This document shows positions 1-11,155 of a DNA stretch of 64,000 nt, piece by piece (the first letter of the stretch is position 1; each line of letters begins with the position of its first letter). Below the pieces are notes generated by a model, which saw only the letters and a list, made by a program, of their open reading frames with translations, made no database searches and was not told the DNA's origin. Origin of the DNA: Melastoma dodecandrum (lineage: Eukaryota; Streptophyta; Magnoliopsida; Myrtales; Melastomataceae); contig JARUPY010000606.1 of NCBI GenBank assembly GCA_029817715.1, forward strand, positions 3,348,001-3,412,000, given 5' to 3'. The position numbers and the translations under genes are program-made.

Positions 1-1349
1 ACAGATAGAGCAAATAACAGAGGAATGCTAGCCATCATTGCAACAATTGCCACTGACGTTGCTCCCGGGGGGAGGCTTTTCTTTATACCAAAGGAAGAAG
101 AGAAAAATCTTCTAAAAATGTGGAGGAATGATCTTAACAGACAACAAACTCAGATAAAAGAACACTACAAATCGAACACCAAGCACAGACATATCCAAAA
201 AGACTTCCTTTTTAAAAAAAGAAGGGCCTTTTTGTAACATCATTACGGGGATCAATCAATCATTTGACTTTACCTCAACTCGTCTGATCTGATGATGTTT
301 GTGATGCTTGCGAATGAAGTCATGGAAGGAAGAGGTGGTGGGGAGCAAGGAGAGACCGCCCCCTCCACCCCCAGACCTTTTCCTTTTCTACTTTCTTTTT
401 GTTTTACTTCTTCTTTGGGTAAAGATTTCATCTATGGCGGGCTGTCCTTTTGACACTTTTAGACTAGAATGCCACCGGTCGGATTGAGGAGATGACCCCT
501 AAAGTGCAGCAGTAGTCGCGAAAGAAGAAATTCGGAGAAGAAGGAACACCTTCAATTTCCCAAATGGTCTTTTGAAGCTTCTTTAGGCTAAACGACTCCC
601 AAATCAATACGCAGTCAGCTGTCTTTTTCCAATGAATCTTATCTTTGTCAATGGCATTGTTGTGGTCGTGGTCGAGACTCATTGACTGGGGTTGAATCAT
701 ACAGTTAGGTCCAAGTTCGTTCTGGTTTGGCGTTAAATTAGGCGAGTTTGCAGATGAGCTGCGATGGTTTAGCTAGGCAATGTCCTGATTTACGACCGAC
801 CGACCCACTCTACCCGCTGTGACAGTTCCATTGCTCTTCACACTTCCACTACTCGGAGCACGTCGAAGCTGCAGAGTTGTCCCTATCCAAACTCCTTGGT
901 TTCACAACACCCTGTTGGTCATATAGCAACATTTGAACGATTCACGTTTCCATATATGGACGATTAGAGATGCCGGGAATGAATAAATACTTAAATATAA
1001 ATGCCCGTCAGTTGTCTCTCAGGATAAAGTCGATACTGGTCTTGACATGCTCAGTAATGGGGCTTTCCTATCCAAACGAAAAAACAAACTCCCAACACCC
1101 CCCCCCCCCCCCCCCCCCCACCCCCAAGAAACAAAAGGACAAAAAAGGTTTTAGCAAACCAGAAGCCCCAAAATTTCTTCCTAGGAGACCACCACTTCAC
1201 CAGTCTCCAAACTTAACACAGCAAGACGCGAGCAGGCATCCCTTAAAGACGGGACACGAGCTCCAGACGTAAATATGCCCAAGAGGAAGCTGTACAAACC
1301 CCCCTAACACCCCCTACCGGAAAACAAGGTGTTACCCCGCACCCCTCCT
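1..1349. other. Intergenic region downstream of CTP synthase
   Basis: I see no gene here. Short open frames lack recognisable domains or codon structure. An uninterrupted run of 22 C residues lies at 1098-1119. The stretch just before 1350 presumably holds the 3' UTR of the minus-strand CTP synthase gene. Confidence 0.6.
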
Positions 1350-1650
1350 TCATAGATGGACTCCGTTGCAGCTAATGTGGTCACCATTCACCAACACATT
1401 GGATATTAATCGGGACCGACCACGATGAAAAACTTTGGATGCATAGTTTCCGTTGGCGTGACTCAGGGAGATTCTTTCCGGGCCATTATCAGGTGGAAGT
1501 ACTGAATCCAGCTTGCCACTTGCTGCAGCCACGAAACCTGTTTGAAATGGTGGTAAAAGAAGTAAGCATCTAAGGCCGAGAATATATATTGCAAGTTTTA
1601 AAGGACCTTTATCCCACCATCATACCAAATTAGCAGTCAGGTTTTACTTG

Positions 1651-1695
<45 letters not shown>

Positions 1696-4600
1696 TTATA
1701 CCTAGAAACGTGGCGGAAGGATGCCCAGGCCTTGATTTAAATTCAGGATGAAATTGAACTCCGATGTAGTATGGATGTCTAGGTAACTCCACTATCTGCA
1801 GGGTCAGCATCTGAGCACTCAATGGATCTGCACATACAGAGAAAAGAGAACCAACACAGTCATGGAGGCAGTAATTACCTCCATTCTCTGACCAGTTTCA
1901 TCCTTTCCGGGGAAAGTAAGCCCAGCATTTTCAAAGCGAGGAACCATGTCAGGATTCACCTGGAGAAAACAATGTTGTCTTCTCAGCCAAGAACGGCCTT
2001 AATGGCATTTGCAGATTTAGAGCTTAAATCAACACTGTCAGAGGACATCTACAACCCACCTCATATCTATGTCTATGCCTCTCATCAATGAAACTTGGGT
2101 TTCCGTAGCTGAAACATAAAAGGCAGACAGTAAGTCTTTGAATATCTAAAACAAGAGGAAAGGCAATCCAATGATAGATTTGTCTCAGTTCGGTATGGAA
2201 TCCCTTCAAAACTTACAGCCTTGCAGATAAACTGTTGCGGTTTTCAAAAAATGTCCGGCGTGAACCAAGACGCATTGTTCCTCCCATATGAGTTTTTGAA
2301 CCCTGTCAGCCATTAACAAGTAACATTAGGAGGAACAAAACAAGCCGTGTCATCACTGAATCTACAGATGGACAAGGACTTGCCTCAGGCATGAATATCA
2401 CACAGGGATTCTTGGTAGAAGGATCAAACTCAGTGCTGTTGGCATCCTTCAAACCAAGGACAGAACGTGCAAATTCAATGACAGCAATTTGCATTCCCAA
2501 ACATATACCAAGGAAGGGGACTCTGCTTTCTCGGGCATATTTGGCTGCGAGAATTTTCCCTTCTACTCCTCTGTCCCCAAAACCTCCAGGAACTAAAATC
2601 CCATCAGCGCCCTGAACATAAAAGACCAGTCTCATCTCTCAAAGCCAGTTTTAAAAAATGAATTTAACCCAAGAAATCTAGAACTCAAGGGAACAAACCT
2701 TTAACAATGTCCATGCAGCCGTGTGAGCCTCCGGGTTCTGCAGGCAGGACCAACATTACATAAGTTAAAATGAACACTGAGCAACACAAAAAACATGAAG
2801 TCGACTAAAGACCTGTTCAGCAGTACTATTCTCAAGATCACAGGCCGGAACCCAGTCAATGAAAAGCTTCTTCCGGCAGGCAACAGAAGCATGCAAGAGG
2901 GCCTGTGAAGACATAAAACAAGAAGCGAAGTCAGCAGGAGAAATAGTCCTTCAAGACAAGAAAGGGAATTACTGATTGCATTATCTTCTCTCGGGGAGAA
3001 ATATCGACTGTTGTCTTCAATAACGACATCCAAATTTACAGGATCACGTTCCTAAAAGTAGCTCAAAAGCTGGTGGTGCCACATCACAGAACCTTATCTC
3101 ACTGGCTAGGGTCCTCAATAAGGATTGCCCACGGCCAATTTTGCTAGATTGCTTGTCATATCCTAATAGTCACTAGTCAAAAGCTAATATCTCTATGAAT
3201 TGGACCAAAATATATGGATGTAAAAGCTAGATAGAAGCGAGAGAGAGAAAGTGAGATCTGTTCTAACAAATAGAGATTCAATGTACCTTCAGTACAGAGA
3301 GGTAAGAATCTGAATGCCCCGTATACTTCCCCACCATTGCGATTCTGACCTGTAGCCGAGATATGATTATGCCAAAACAGTAAAATCAAGAACAAGAAAG
3401 AACTCCACAGATGATAACTGTCCAAACTCACCGGCTCTTGCAATGTTTTACAAAGTTCGGCCCTGGCATTCCACTCTTTCAGAACTGGCTCTCTGGTGAC
3501 ACTGAAAGATTTTACAAGATCTGTCACTGGACATGTAAACAAACATTTTGCTTCAGATGGCGTTATCATAAATGAGATGTAAGGGACAAACCCCCAGAGA
3601 TTCAGCACTTTCAAGATAGCTTCATGGGCCCTTTGGTCCTGATCCAATATCAGATTTCAGAAAAAGAAAATGAATTATCGATGATACTAGCTTCATGCAA
3701 ACTATAGTATACATGGAGAGGAAATGGCATTATTACAACAGGAGCGCAGATTAACTGCATACTTTTAAAAGTAGAGGAATGTGCCAGATATTTGGAACGT
3801 CGTGGACAGTTAGAATGTTTGGCACCTAAAAAAAAGTAATCTCCGGTCAGCTACGGCAGAAAGTATATAAGTCTAACAGGAATGGATCCTAATAAGAAAG
3901 TACCGGAACATGGCAAAACTGCGAGATCTTTTCCTTCACATTCTCGCTAAGTGCCTGCATGGCACAACAAACGATCAACAGCAGACTAAGAAAAGTAGCC
4001 GTGGTGAAGGAGAGAAAGAGGACAGACCTCTGTACTGCGACAAGCCAAAATATTTGGAGCCAACCCCAGCCCTCGAAGTCCCCTAACACTGTGTTGTGTT
4101 GGTTTTGTTTTCTGCAGAAGAATGACCCGAGCTATGTCAGATTATCTGAGTTCCCAACCAAAATGCCACAAACCCAGTGAAACCACGCACTATAGGCAAA
4201 ATTTAGTCTGGGAGTTCTTACTTGTTCGCCCACGACATTCAGAACAGGCACGAGACTGACATGAACTATACAAAAGTTCCCTGGACCTGGTTTTGAGAAA
4301 AATAACAGAATCAGCATCACCAAGTCATTGGTTCGGTACTAGCTTACAAGTACAAGAAGAACACAGAAGCAGACGTAGAAGAAAGAGGTCTAGAAGGGAG
4401 TTTTCCTCACCCACACGATAGGAAAATTGACCTAAAGCCTCGATGAACGACATTGATTCGATGTCTCCTGCAGGTTTCTTATATTAACCCAAGAGAAAAA
4501 TGTGCAACAGCTTGCGATGCAGCTTCTTGAGAGAATATCAAAGCTTACCAACTGTTCCGCCTAATTCAATGACGCAAACATCAGGGGCGCCATCTTTTCC

Positions 4601-5461
4601 ATCCACCGGAACAGCCGCCACGCGCTCGATCCACTCTTGAATTTCATTCGTGATGTGAGGGACAATCTACAAACCCCCAACATTCAGTAACAAAAACGGC
4701 CCAGAGAATTCCTATATTTTGATGCCTTGGCCAGGGCGTCCGGTAAACCTTTTCAGAAACAAACCTGAACAGTTTTCCCCAGATAATCTCCTCTTCTCTC
4801 CTTGTCCATGACCGCCTGGACATCCATAATCACAACAAAAGCTTAACTTCAGTCAGGCAAGTCCGGGCGACTCGAAACTGACAAGTCATATATCCGCAGG
4901 AAGAGAAGAAGACCAGCGAATACTCGGACTCACCTGATAAACTTTGCCGGTAGTGATGTTATTATTACGCGTCAATTTGATGTCGAGAAACCTCTCGTAG
5001 TTCCCTAGGTCCAGGTCCACCTTAAACGGATAGGATCGAAGACAAAGAAGGGGGTCAATCAACGCAATGTTGCGAGTCAACCTGTCACTGTTAGCTGTAC
5101 AGCACCAACCTCGCCGCCGTCATCCAACACGAAGACCTCCCCGTGCTCGAAAGGGGACATGGTTCCGGCATCGGTGTTCAGGTACGGATCTGGGGCGGGG
5201 GAAAAGAGAGGAGGCAGTCAGAAACAGGGGAGTGTCCAACGAACAGGGCAGGGAGAGCACAAACCGGGACCAGAAAAAGGAAGACCCCGTGGGAATGCAG
5301 CAGGCTCTCAGGAGAGACAACAAAGGGGAGAGGAGGGGAGTACCAATCTTGATGGAGGTGACGCGGAGACCGCATGCCTGGAGGAGTACGCCGATGCTGC
5401 TGGCGGTGACGCCCTTCCCCAGGCCACTGACGACTCCACCGGTGACCAGCACGTACTTCAT
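1350..5461 (-). CDS. CTPS: CTP synthase (glutamine-hydrolysing), 21 exons, 602 aa
   Basis: Cytosolic enzyme making CTP from UTP, ATP and glutamine, the last step of de novo pyrimidine nucleotide synthesis. Exons (minus, 5' to 3'): 5461-5344, 5189-5110, 5020-4934, 4815-4765, 4666-4549, 4467-4411, 4286-4222, 4111-4028, 3954-3904, 3825-3763, 3638-3592, 3501-3432, 3349-3287, 2902-2813, 2737-2699, 2611-2384, 2302-2217, 2108-2060, 1959-1879, 1795-1702, 1537-1350. They total 1809 nt and join in phase. The N-terminal amidoligase domain opens with [17 protein letters not shown] (P-loop). The glutaminase domain has LGICLGMQ with nucleophile Cys398 and FHPEF with His525 and Glu527, the expected triad. 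Length fits plant CTP synthases. The tail after residue 540 is divergent, as is usual. The intron after exon 16 begins GCAAGT (GC-AG type). All key residues are present, so the gene looks functional. Confidence 0.96.
1651..1695. repeat. (TA)n(GA)n compound microsatellite
   Basis: Twelve TA units (1651-1674) run directly into a GA tract (1675-1695). It lies in the last intron of the CTP synthase gene. On the gene strand it forms a CT tract then an AT tract beginning about 7 nt after the exon-20 donor. Confidence 0.95.
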
Positions 5462-5710
5462 CGTTTTAACCTCCTCCCCTGTCAGCCGGCGAACAGAAGA
5501 AGAAGAAGAAGAAAACCGACGACCGAGACGAAAGCAAAAGGGATGGGGAGGGGCGGCAAGGGTTTTGTGTGGGAGGGGGACAAGGGAAAGAAAGACGGCC
5601 CTGAGATATTTGCTTTCCCTTCTTCTTCTCCTCGGTGTGTGTGGTTTTTTAAGAGGTTCCTGGAAGATGGCGAGGGGATGTTAGGGGTTGCCGGGGAGGG
5701 GGAGGGCGGC

Positions 5711-5718
5711 TTTAAATA
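5711..5718 (-). promoter_or_regulatory. Possible TATA box of CTP synthase
   Basis: The minus strand reads TATTTAAA about 250 nt upstream of the ATG at 5461, within otherwise GC-rich flanking sequence. This spacing would give a 5' UTR of roughly 220 nt. Position and sequence are the only evidence. Confidence 0.4.
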
Positions 5719-5719
5719 G

Positions 5720-6497
5720 AACTCCCCATTCCCCCCCCCCCCGGTTCCTTCCTGTCCTAAACCCTCGCACACTACTCCCCCCGCTATCGTCCGCTTTCAC
5801 CATCATATATTATAACATTACTTGTAATATAAAATATATCTATATTTGTATAAAAAAATATTTTAAATCAAGGGAAACATGTAAAGTAAAAGTAAAAAAT
5901 ATATTTTTATTGTATATGGCGTCATTATTCATGTCGGAGAGGGGTATCAAAGTGCAGATTAATTCCTTAATGGCACGACTACTTATACAAGTTAAAAAAA
6001 CGTGGATTATACGATGCTACACAAAAATGAAACGAAATGATTTTATATACATATATTTGACAGTCTGTCTCGTCCTGCCCCGTAGTGTTGAGGTGAAAGA
6101 GAAAAAGATTAGGGGTGTTATACCAAACGTATAATGAGGTTAAAATGTTATCCTAACCGTGTTTTTTTTTTTTTTTAATTAGGCATGGAGATTTCGCGGT
6201 CATCCATATTCTTTTCTTTCAGGAAGAATGTGTGTAAGGTTTTAATTGGAACCGCCATAAAATTGGATATTGTTTGGAGCAGGATAAAAGAAAAGAAGGA
6301 TGGGCGAGAGACCCCACCGAGGGACGAAGGGATGACCGAAAAGTCTAATAAACAAAACACGTGGAGCCGACGCGTTTAGGGGACCCTACCGATGACCAAT
6401 AAAGTAATAAATACAACAACATGAATTTGATTGATGACGGAGAAGTAAATACATAAAGGATACGATCGTCCTCCTCGTGGATTGGTGGAGGACTTAA

Positions 6498-6530
<33 letters not shown>

Positions 6531-7600
6531 GAGGGAGGGGTCAAAATGTTATCCAGAAACCCCAACCGCCGACCCATCAACCGAAAAAGGGCACGGGGGG
6601 GAATCCTTCCATGTCAAGCAACCCAACGACCAACCCCCTTGCACCTCGTCATCTCTGATGAGGAAGACGGTGAGTGACATGTATCTTCGTCATCACCTCA
6701 TCCATCCCCTTTGAACTAACATTTAAACAAAGGAGTTCGTGCTCCGAGTGCGTAGGCTTCTCTCCTTTCCCTTTCCAAAAGTATAAAAACCAACCCCATT
6801 TGACTCCATTTTCCATTTTCTTTTTTCTTTTTTTTAAAAAAAAGAGCAGGCGGACATGCCCTGAAAACGTTTCCATCGCTCCATTTCTCCTTCCATTTTT
6901 TTAATATAAGATATATATATATATATTGGCGGTGCGTGTAGTCAGTCGCCAAGGCTAGAAGTTCCCCCGGAATCAAAGAGAGACAGAGACCGGAGGGCCG
7001 GCCTGGGCGTTCAACAAGCGCCGCCGATCTGTACGGTCGGACTTGGTTGAGACTTAGCCTCGAAGTAAATGTTCGTCGTGGAATGGCCCCTCCGTCGGGT
7101 ATTATTATCCCTCGTGTCCGTCCATACGCGGCCGTTCCCGTTTTCAGAGGCGCGGGGGGGGGGGGGGCGCTACCGTGTATACTCCACAAATATAAAAACA
7201 AAAAAGAAAAAAAAAATATATATATAAAAGAGCCGATCGACTCTTTTTAGTTCTTTTATTTTTGGTTTTAAAAAGGGATGGGCCCATGCCCCCCGGGAGA
7301 TATTCGGCCGAAAGGGAAATTCCAGTGGAAATTCCGAGGAAGAGAGGGAAGGGAGCCTTATCCTCTTTTAGGGGGTTGCGTTGCGTATTGAAGTTTACTT
7401 TGTTACCACCCACATGTATAAAAATTAAAATTTTTTATGGTTATAATTCCAATGCCGCCCAAAAATAATGATAATGATAATAATTATAAGAAGAGTTAGT
7501 GTTTGGGTTGGGGGATTGGACAGTTGGACGATGATGTTGATAAACATTAGTTTTTCTGATTGTGCAGCCTCACAGAACTGGCCAGCCAAGACAAATTGGG
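5720..7600. other. Intergenic region with homopolymer tracts
   Basis: No gene is recognised between the CTP synthase promoter and the pararetroviral insertion. AT-rich stretches alternate with a C tract near 5732, long T tracts near 6165 and 6510, and a run of 14 G at 7154-7167. Short frames on both strands are low-complexity. Confidence 0.55.
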
Positions 7601-7766
7601 TACCTCCGTTAGAGGATAGTTCCAAAGTACATTGGGGAAAGAAAATATTTTAATTTTTACGATCGGTAGTTTTCAAATTACCAAAACACCGCTCCTATTT
7701 CTTTTGCAATTTCTGTTTTTAAGAAAAAACCCAAAATTTTGAAAAACTTTCAATTAAGTCATTGAA

Positions 7767-8387
7767 ATGGCTGGAGAAGGAAAATCTTCGGAAAATCCTT
7801 CTGGAACCCCTTTACGATTGGAGTTCGTTTCAGAGCCTAGGATGTCTCCTTTTAAAATTAGCAAGAGTATAAATGAAATTTTAACTCAGCTAACCGTTCA
7901 GGAGAGTACAGAAAGTCTTGAGAACCGAAACCACCTTGCTCGGGAAGTAGGTTCGATAGTAAATAAGATGTTAGACTCTTTAGAGCATGAGAGAAGTTTA
8001 AAAAGGCCTGAAGCCGAGGCGACTTCTGGACTGGAAAGCTCTATTAGAAAACCAGTCGAAAAATTGAAACTGGGAGGAAGAAATTCCAAACACGATCAAG
8101 GCAAAAGTGTGGATGAAATGTACAAGGAGTCAGTAGCTCCTTACATTTTAGACTCACAAAAGCGAAATGCAAATTTGAACTCTCAGAGTGGAGAGTTGGC
8201 GAAAGACCTAAGGAAAGCCTTAGGTTTGGCAGAGGAAATTCCAGTTCATTTAGACAACCGAACGTTTAATGAATTGGTGACTGCGAAGAGGGAAATTTAC
8301 AGGCCCAACTATCCTCATAGAACTAAACAAGAGTTTATTCCAAGGGATAACGTATTAAAGCCAATAATCACCCTGGTGCTTTTCTAG
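7767..8387 (+). pseudogene. Pararetrovirus ORF1, N-terminal part of coat protein
   Basis: Begins at ATG 7767 (MAGEGKSSENPSG) and reads 206 residues to a stop at 8385-8387. A frameshift between about 8360 and 8387 separates it from the continuation, which carries on in another frame. The region is charged and has no conserved domain I recognise, consistent with the poorly conserved N terminus of a caulimovirid coat protein. It is assigned by position and by continuity with the next segment. Confidence 0.6.
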
Positions 8388-8389
8388 AT

Positions 8390-9691
8390 ATCGATTGTGA
8401 GAAGCACGTATCTGAAAAGATAGATGAGTGGTTATCACTAATTCGAATGACTGCGTCTGCTGGGATATTATCCCCTGGATCAGTTTATGAATTATCTTTT
8501 GTAGCCCTCATGGGAACGGCGCAGAAATACTGGAAATCTTTGGTGGATCATACCGACATCAAAGAAAAGATAGATCAAGCGCTGCCCGTTGATGGTGTAT
8601 TAGCAATCATTGCTGATGCATTAAAACGGGAGTTTTGTGGTTTTTCGTTATCCACTGAAACTGTGGAAAAAGAGCAATCATTGACTGCTCTTGTTAAACT
8701 ACAGATCTGTGATATGTGTTGGTTTGATAGCTACGTATGTGAATTCCAGAAGTATTATTACAATCTGGACGTAGTTTCTCAACAGTTCATATTGGGAACC
8801 TTTTTTGCAAAACTTCCAGAACCTTGGCCGGAAGTTGCGCAAAAGGCTTATGAATTACTTCGGAGTGAAGAAAAAATTGTTTCGGGACTCGGAGGAAAAA
8901 TTCAGGCGGTTAAGTACGCGATGAGGAAAGCGTGTACTGAGCTCCAGGTTAAGGAGGCAGCTAAGAAGCCGCCTTACCTGAACAAGAGTTGTTGTTCTCA
9001 AATTGAATATGTACCTGGGAGGTATGGATGTGATACTTCAGGTGAATCAATGAGAACAAGAAACTTTCCGAGGAAGAAAAAATTTGTTGGATACAACAAG
9101 AGGAAAGTTTGGCCGAAAAGAGATCTCAAGAAAAAACAAAGGGGTGGTCCTGCTTACAAACCAAGAAGGTTTGTAAGGAGACGGACTAACCTTAAGGATA
9201 AAGATAGGATTGAGGCCTTTAAGCGAAAGCATGACCGAGAACCTAAATGTTCAAAGGGGAAACCGTTGAGCAACTGTAATTGTTGCTGGTTTTGTGGATC
9301 GAAAACCCACAAAGCGGATACTTGTCCTCAGAAAAACCAAAGGAGAGAAAGACTCCGAATGGTGTTTCTGGATGACAGGATTCATGAGGAAGAAATCCTG
9401 GCTTATGAACCAATAGATGAGCAGGATATTTCTGACTTAGACTTGGAAGTAGAATCTATCTATGAAGTTGTATCAAATTACGATACAGACTCAGAAGAAG
9501 ATTCTGATTTCTGGAAAATGCATCTGTTCATGATGAGAGCAGAGCAAAATGGAAATGGTGATGAGTTGGTTCCTTTGGAAGCATCGAACCAGGTACTGGA
9601 GAAATCCCACCAGTACGAAGATCCATCCCAGTCAGTTCTGGAATGGAGGTTGCCTAATGTTAATGTGAGGGAAGTTTATAATGTGTCATGA
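8390..9691 (+). pseudogene. Pararetrovirus coat protein core with CCHC zinc knuckle
   Basis: The open stretch 8390-9691 continues the coat protein after the frameshift. An internal Met lies at 8447. A gag/coat-like helical core (around 8400-8970) is followed by a basic Arg/Lys-rich stretch (about 9050-9240). A CCHC knuckle at 9284-9325 has spacing C-x2-C-x4-H-x4-C (CWFCGSKTHKADTC). An acidic C-terminal tail follows, and this combination is typical of caulimovirid coat proteins. TGA at 9689-9691 ends the stretch, but the same frame runs straight on into the movement protein. Confidence 0.8.
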
Positions 9692-9709
9692 TTCAATTTT
9701 AGATCTATA

Positions 9710-10363
9710 ATGGACATCTCACAAACAGAAGCAACGGCTCAAGTTACAAGTACGGAACTTGAGACTTTGGATATTCCATTACTAAACGTACAACGCATTA
9801 GGGAAACCATGCAACGTGCGAGAGGTGTATATAACTATATACACATTGGGTTGATCCAAGTAGGATTAATTCCGCTATTCCATCTTCCAGCGGATAGTCC
9901 TGTGGTAGTAGCTGTGATCGATAAAAGATGGAGAGAGTTTCGAGATCAGCTGATATCAGGAATACAGGCTAACCTAGCACATGGCCCTGTGTGGTTCCAT
10001 GTCCATCCAAACTTCATGATGGCTCTGAACGATCGTTGTTTGGGAAATTCATTGACCTTAAGGATAAAATCAATGAATATGGATAGAATGAATTCCCAGG
10101 CCAAGTTTTTGGCGTATCACACTAGGGTGATTTACCGATTGGTAAATACTACTAGTTCGGGTGTGAGGAACATCTCAAGACTAACTGAGTTGTTCGAGGA
10201 AGGTCATAATAACTACCAACAATTTCATAGGCGAGAGGTGAATCCACTGGAATTAACCTGGCCAAGAAATTGGGTTATGACTGAGCCTGGTAGTAGCTCT
10301 AGACCGATTAGTGCGGCTAATATCCGACAAAGAGGTAATGAGATTACTTTAATGTTGGGATAA
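9710..10363 (+). pseudogene. Pararetrovirus movement protein (30K superfamily-like)
   Basis: A stretch of 217 residues starting 18 nt after the coat-protein stop and in the same frame. The segment YIHIGLIQVGLIPLFHLP, followed by AVIDKRW and a HGPVWFHVHPNF stretch, resembles the conserved core of caulimovirid cell-to-cell movement proteins. TAA at 10361-10363 ends it, yet the frame continues into the protease module. Coat protein upstream of movement protein is the reverse of the badnavirus and petuvirus order. Confidence 0.7.
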
Positions 10364-11155
10364 CCATTTAGAGGTAGTGATAGAGCTGATAGGCATTTGC
10401 CTGTGAGGATACCAATCCTGAGAGAGCCAAGAACTCATACGCTCTCTGAAGTTTCTTCTAGAGCTAGCGATGTGGGAGAAGACATAATCGTGTCTCGACC
10501 AGCAGAAGCATCTGCTTCACCGCTAATAGAAGAAATGTCTCGAAGGTCCACAGATTCGAGAAGCCCGTCTCAACATACGGGTAGAATCGTAGGATATAGA
10601 CAGGTATCATTACCGGTCAATGAAGATCCGGTAGATCAACCGAGAGAGAAATCAATACGGATGATGAGAGTTACCTATCCAGAAAACTCTTTATCCAGTA
10701 TTCCTGATGTCTGTAAGGTTATTGAGCAAATAGCCGAGCAGAGGTCTATGTCAGTAGACGAAATCTGGAGGATGATAGAACCATCCAATGAGGTACCCAG
10801 AAATATTAATTTTAGTATAAGGAAAGAAGACTTGAGCACATATGTAGCTCTAAATTTCAAATTTTCTGGATACTATGAGTATTCTCTGGATACTTTGATA
10901 GACACTGGGTGTAGCATAAGTTGTGCTAGACTCAATGTTCTACCAGATGAGTGGTGGAAGTCACTGCAGAAACCTAACCATATGGTAAATGTAGATGGAA
11001 TGGCGACAATTGTTAGCCATCAGGCCAATACTGTGCCTGTCTTTATTGGTGGACAACAATTCATCATTAAAGAGATCCTGGCCCATCCTTTATTGTAGGC
11101 AGACATCATAATTGGTAATGTCTTTCTAAAAGGACAAAAGGAAAATTTACCTTTT
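10364..11155 (+). pseudogene. Pararetrovirus aspartic protease module
   Basis: Same frame as the movement protein. There is no ATG near the start of the open stretch, which supports a continuous polyprotein. The catalytic motif DTGCS starts at 10901, inside LIDTGCSISCARLN. The flap and C-terminal parts follow, and TAG at 11096-11098 interrupts just before ADIIIGNVFL, a usual conserved C-terminal motif of retroviral-type proteases. Confidence 0.8.

Noticed and set aside
464..1272. Short frames on both strands left of CTP synthase
   Set aside because: One contains a poly-Pro run caused by the C22 tract. None has a recognisable domain or conserved context.
5067..5719. Long open frames on the plus strand opposite the first CTP synthase exons (205 and 186 codons)
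   Set aside because: They are antisense to in-phase exons 1 and 2 and GC-rich 5' flank, with Arg/Gly/Glu-rich composition and no domain. They arise as shadows.
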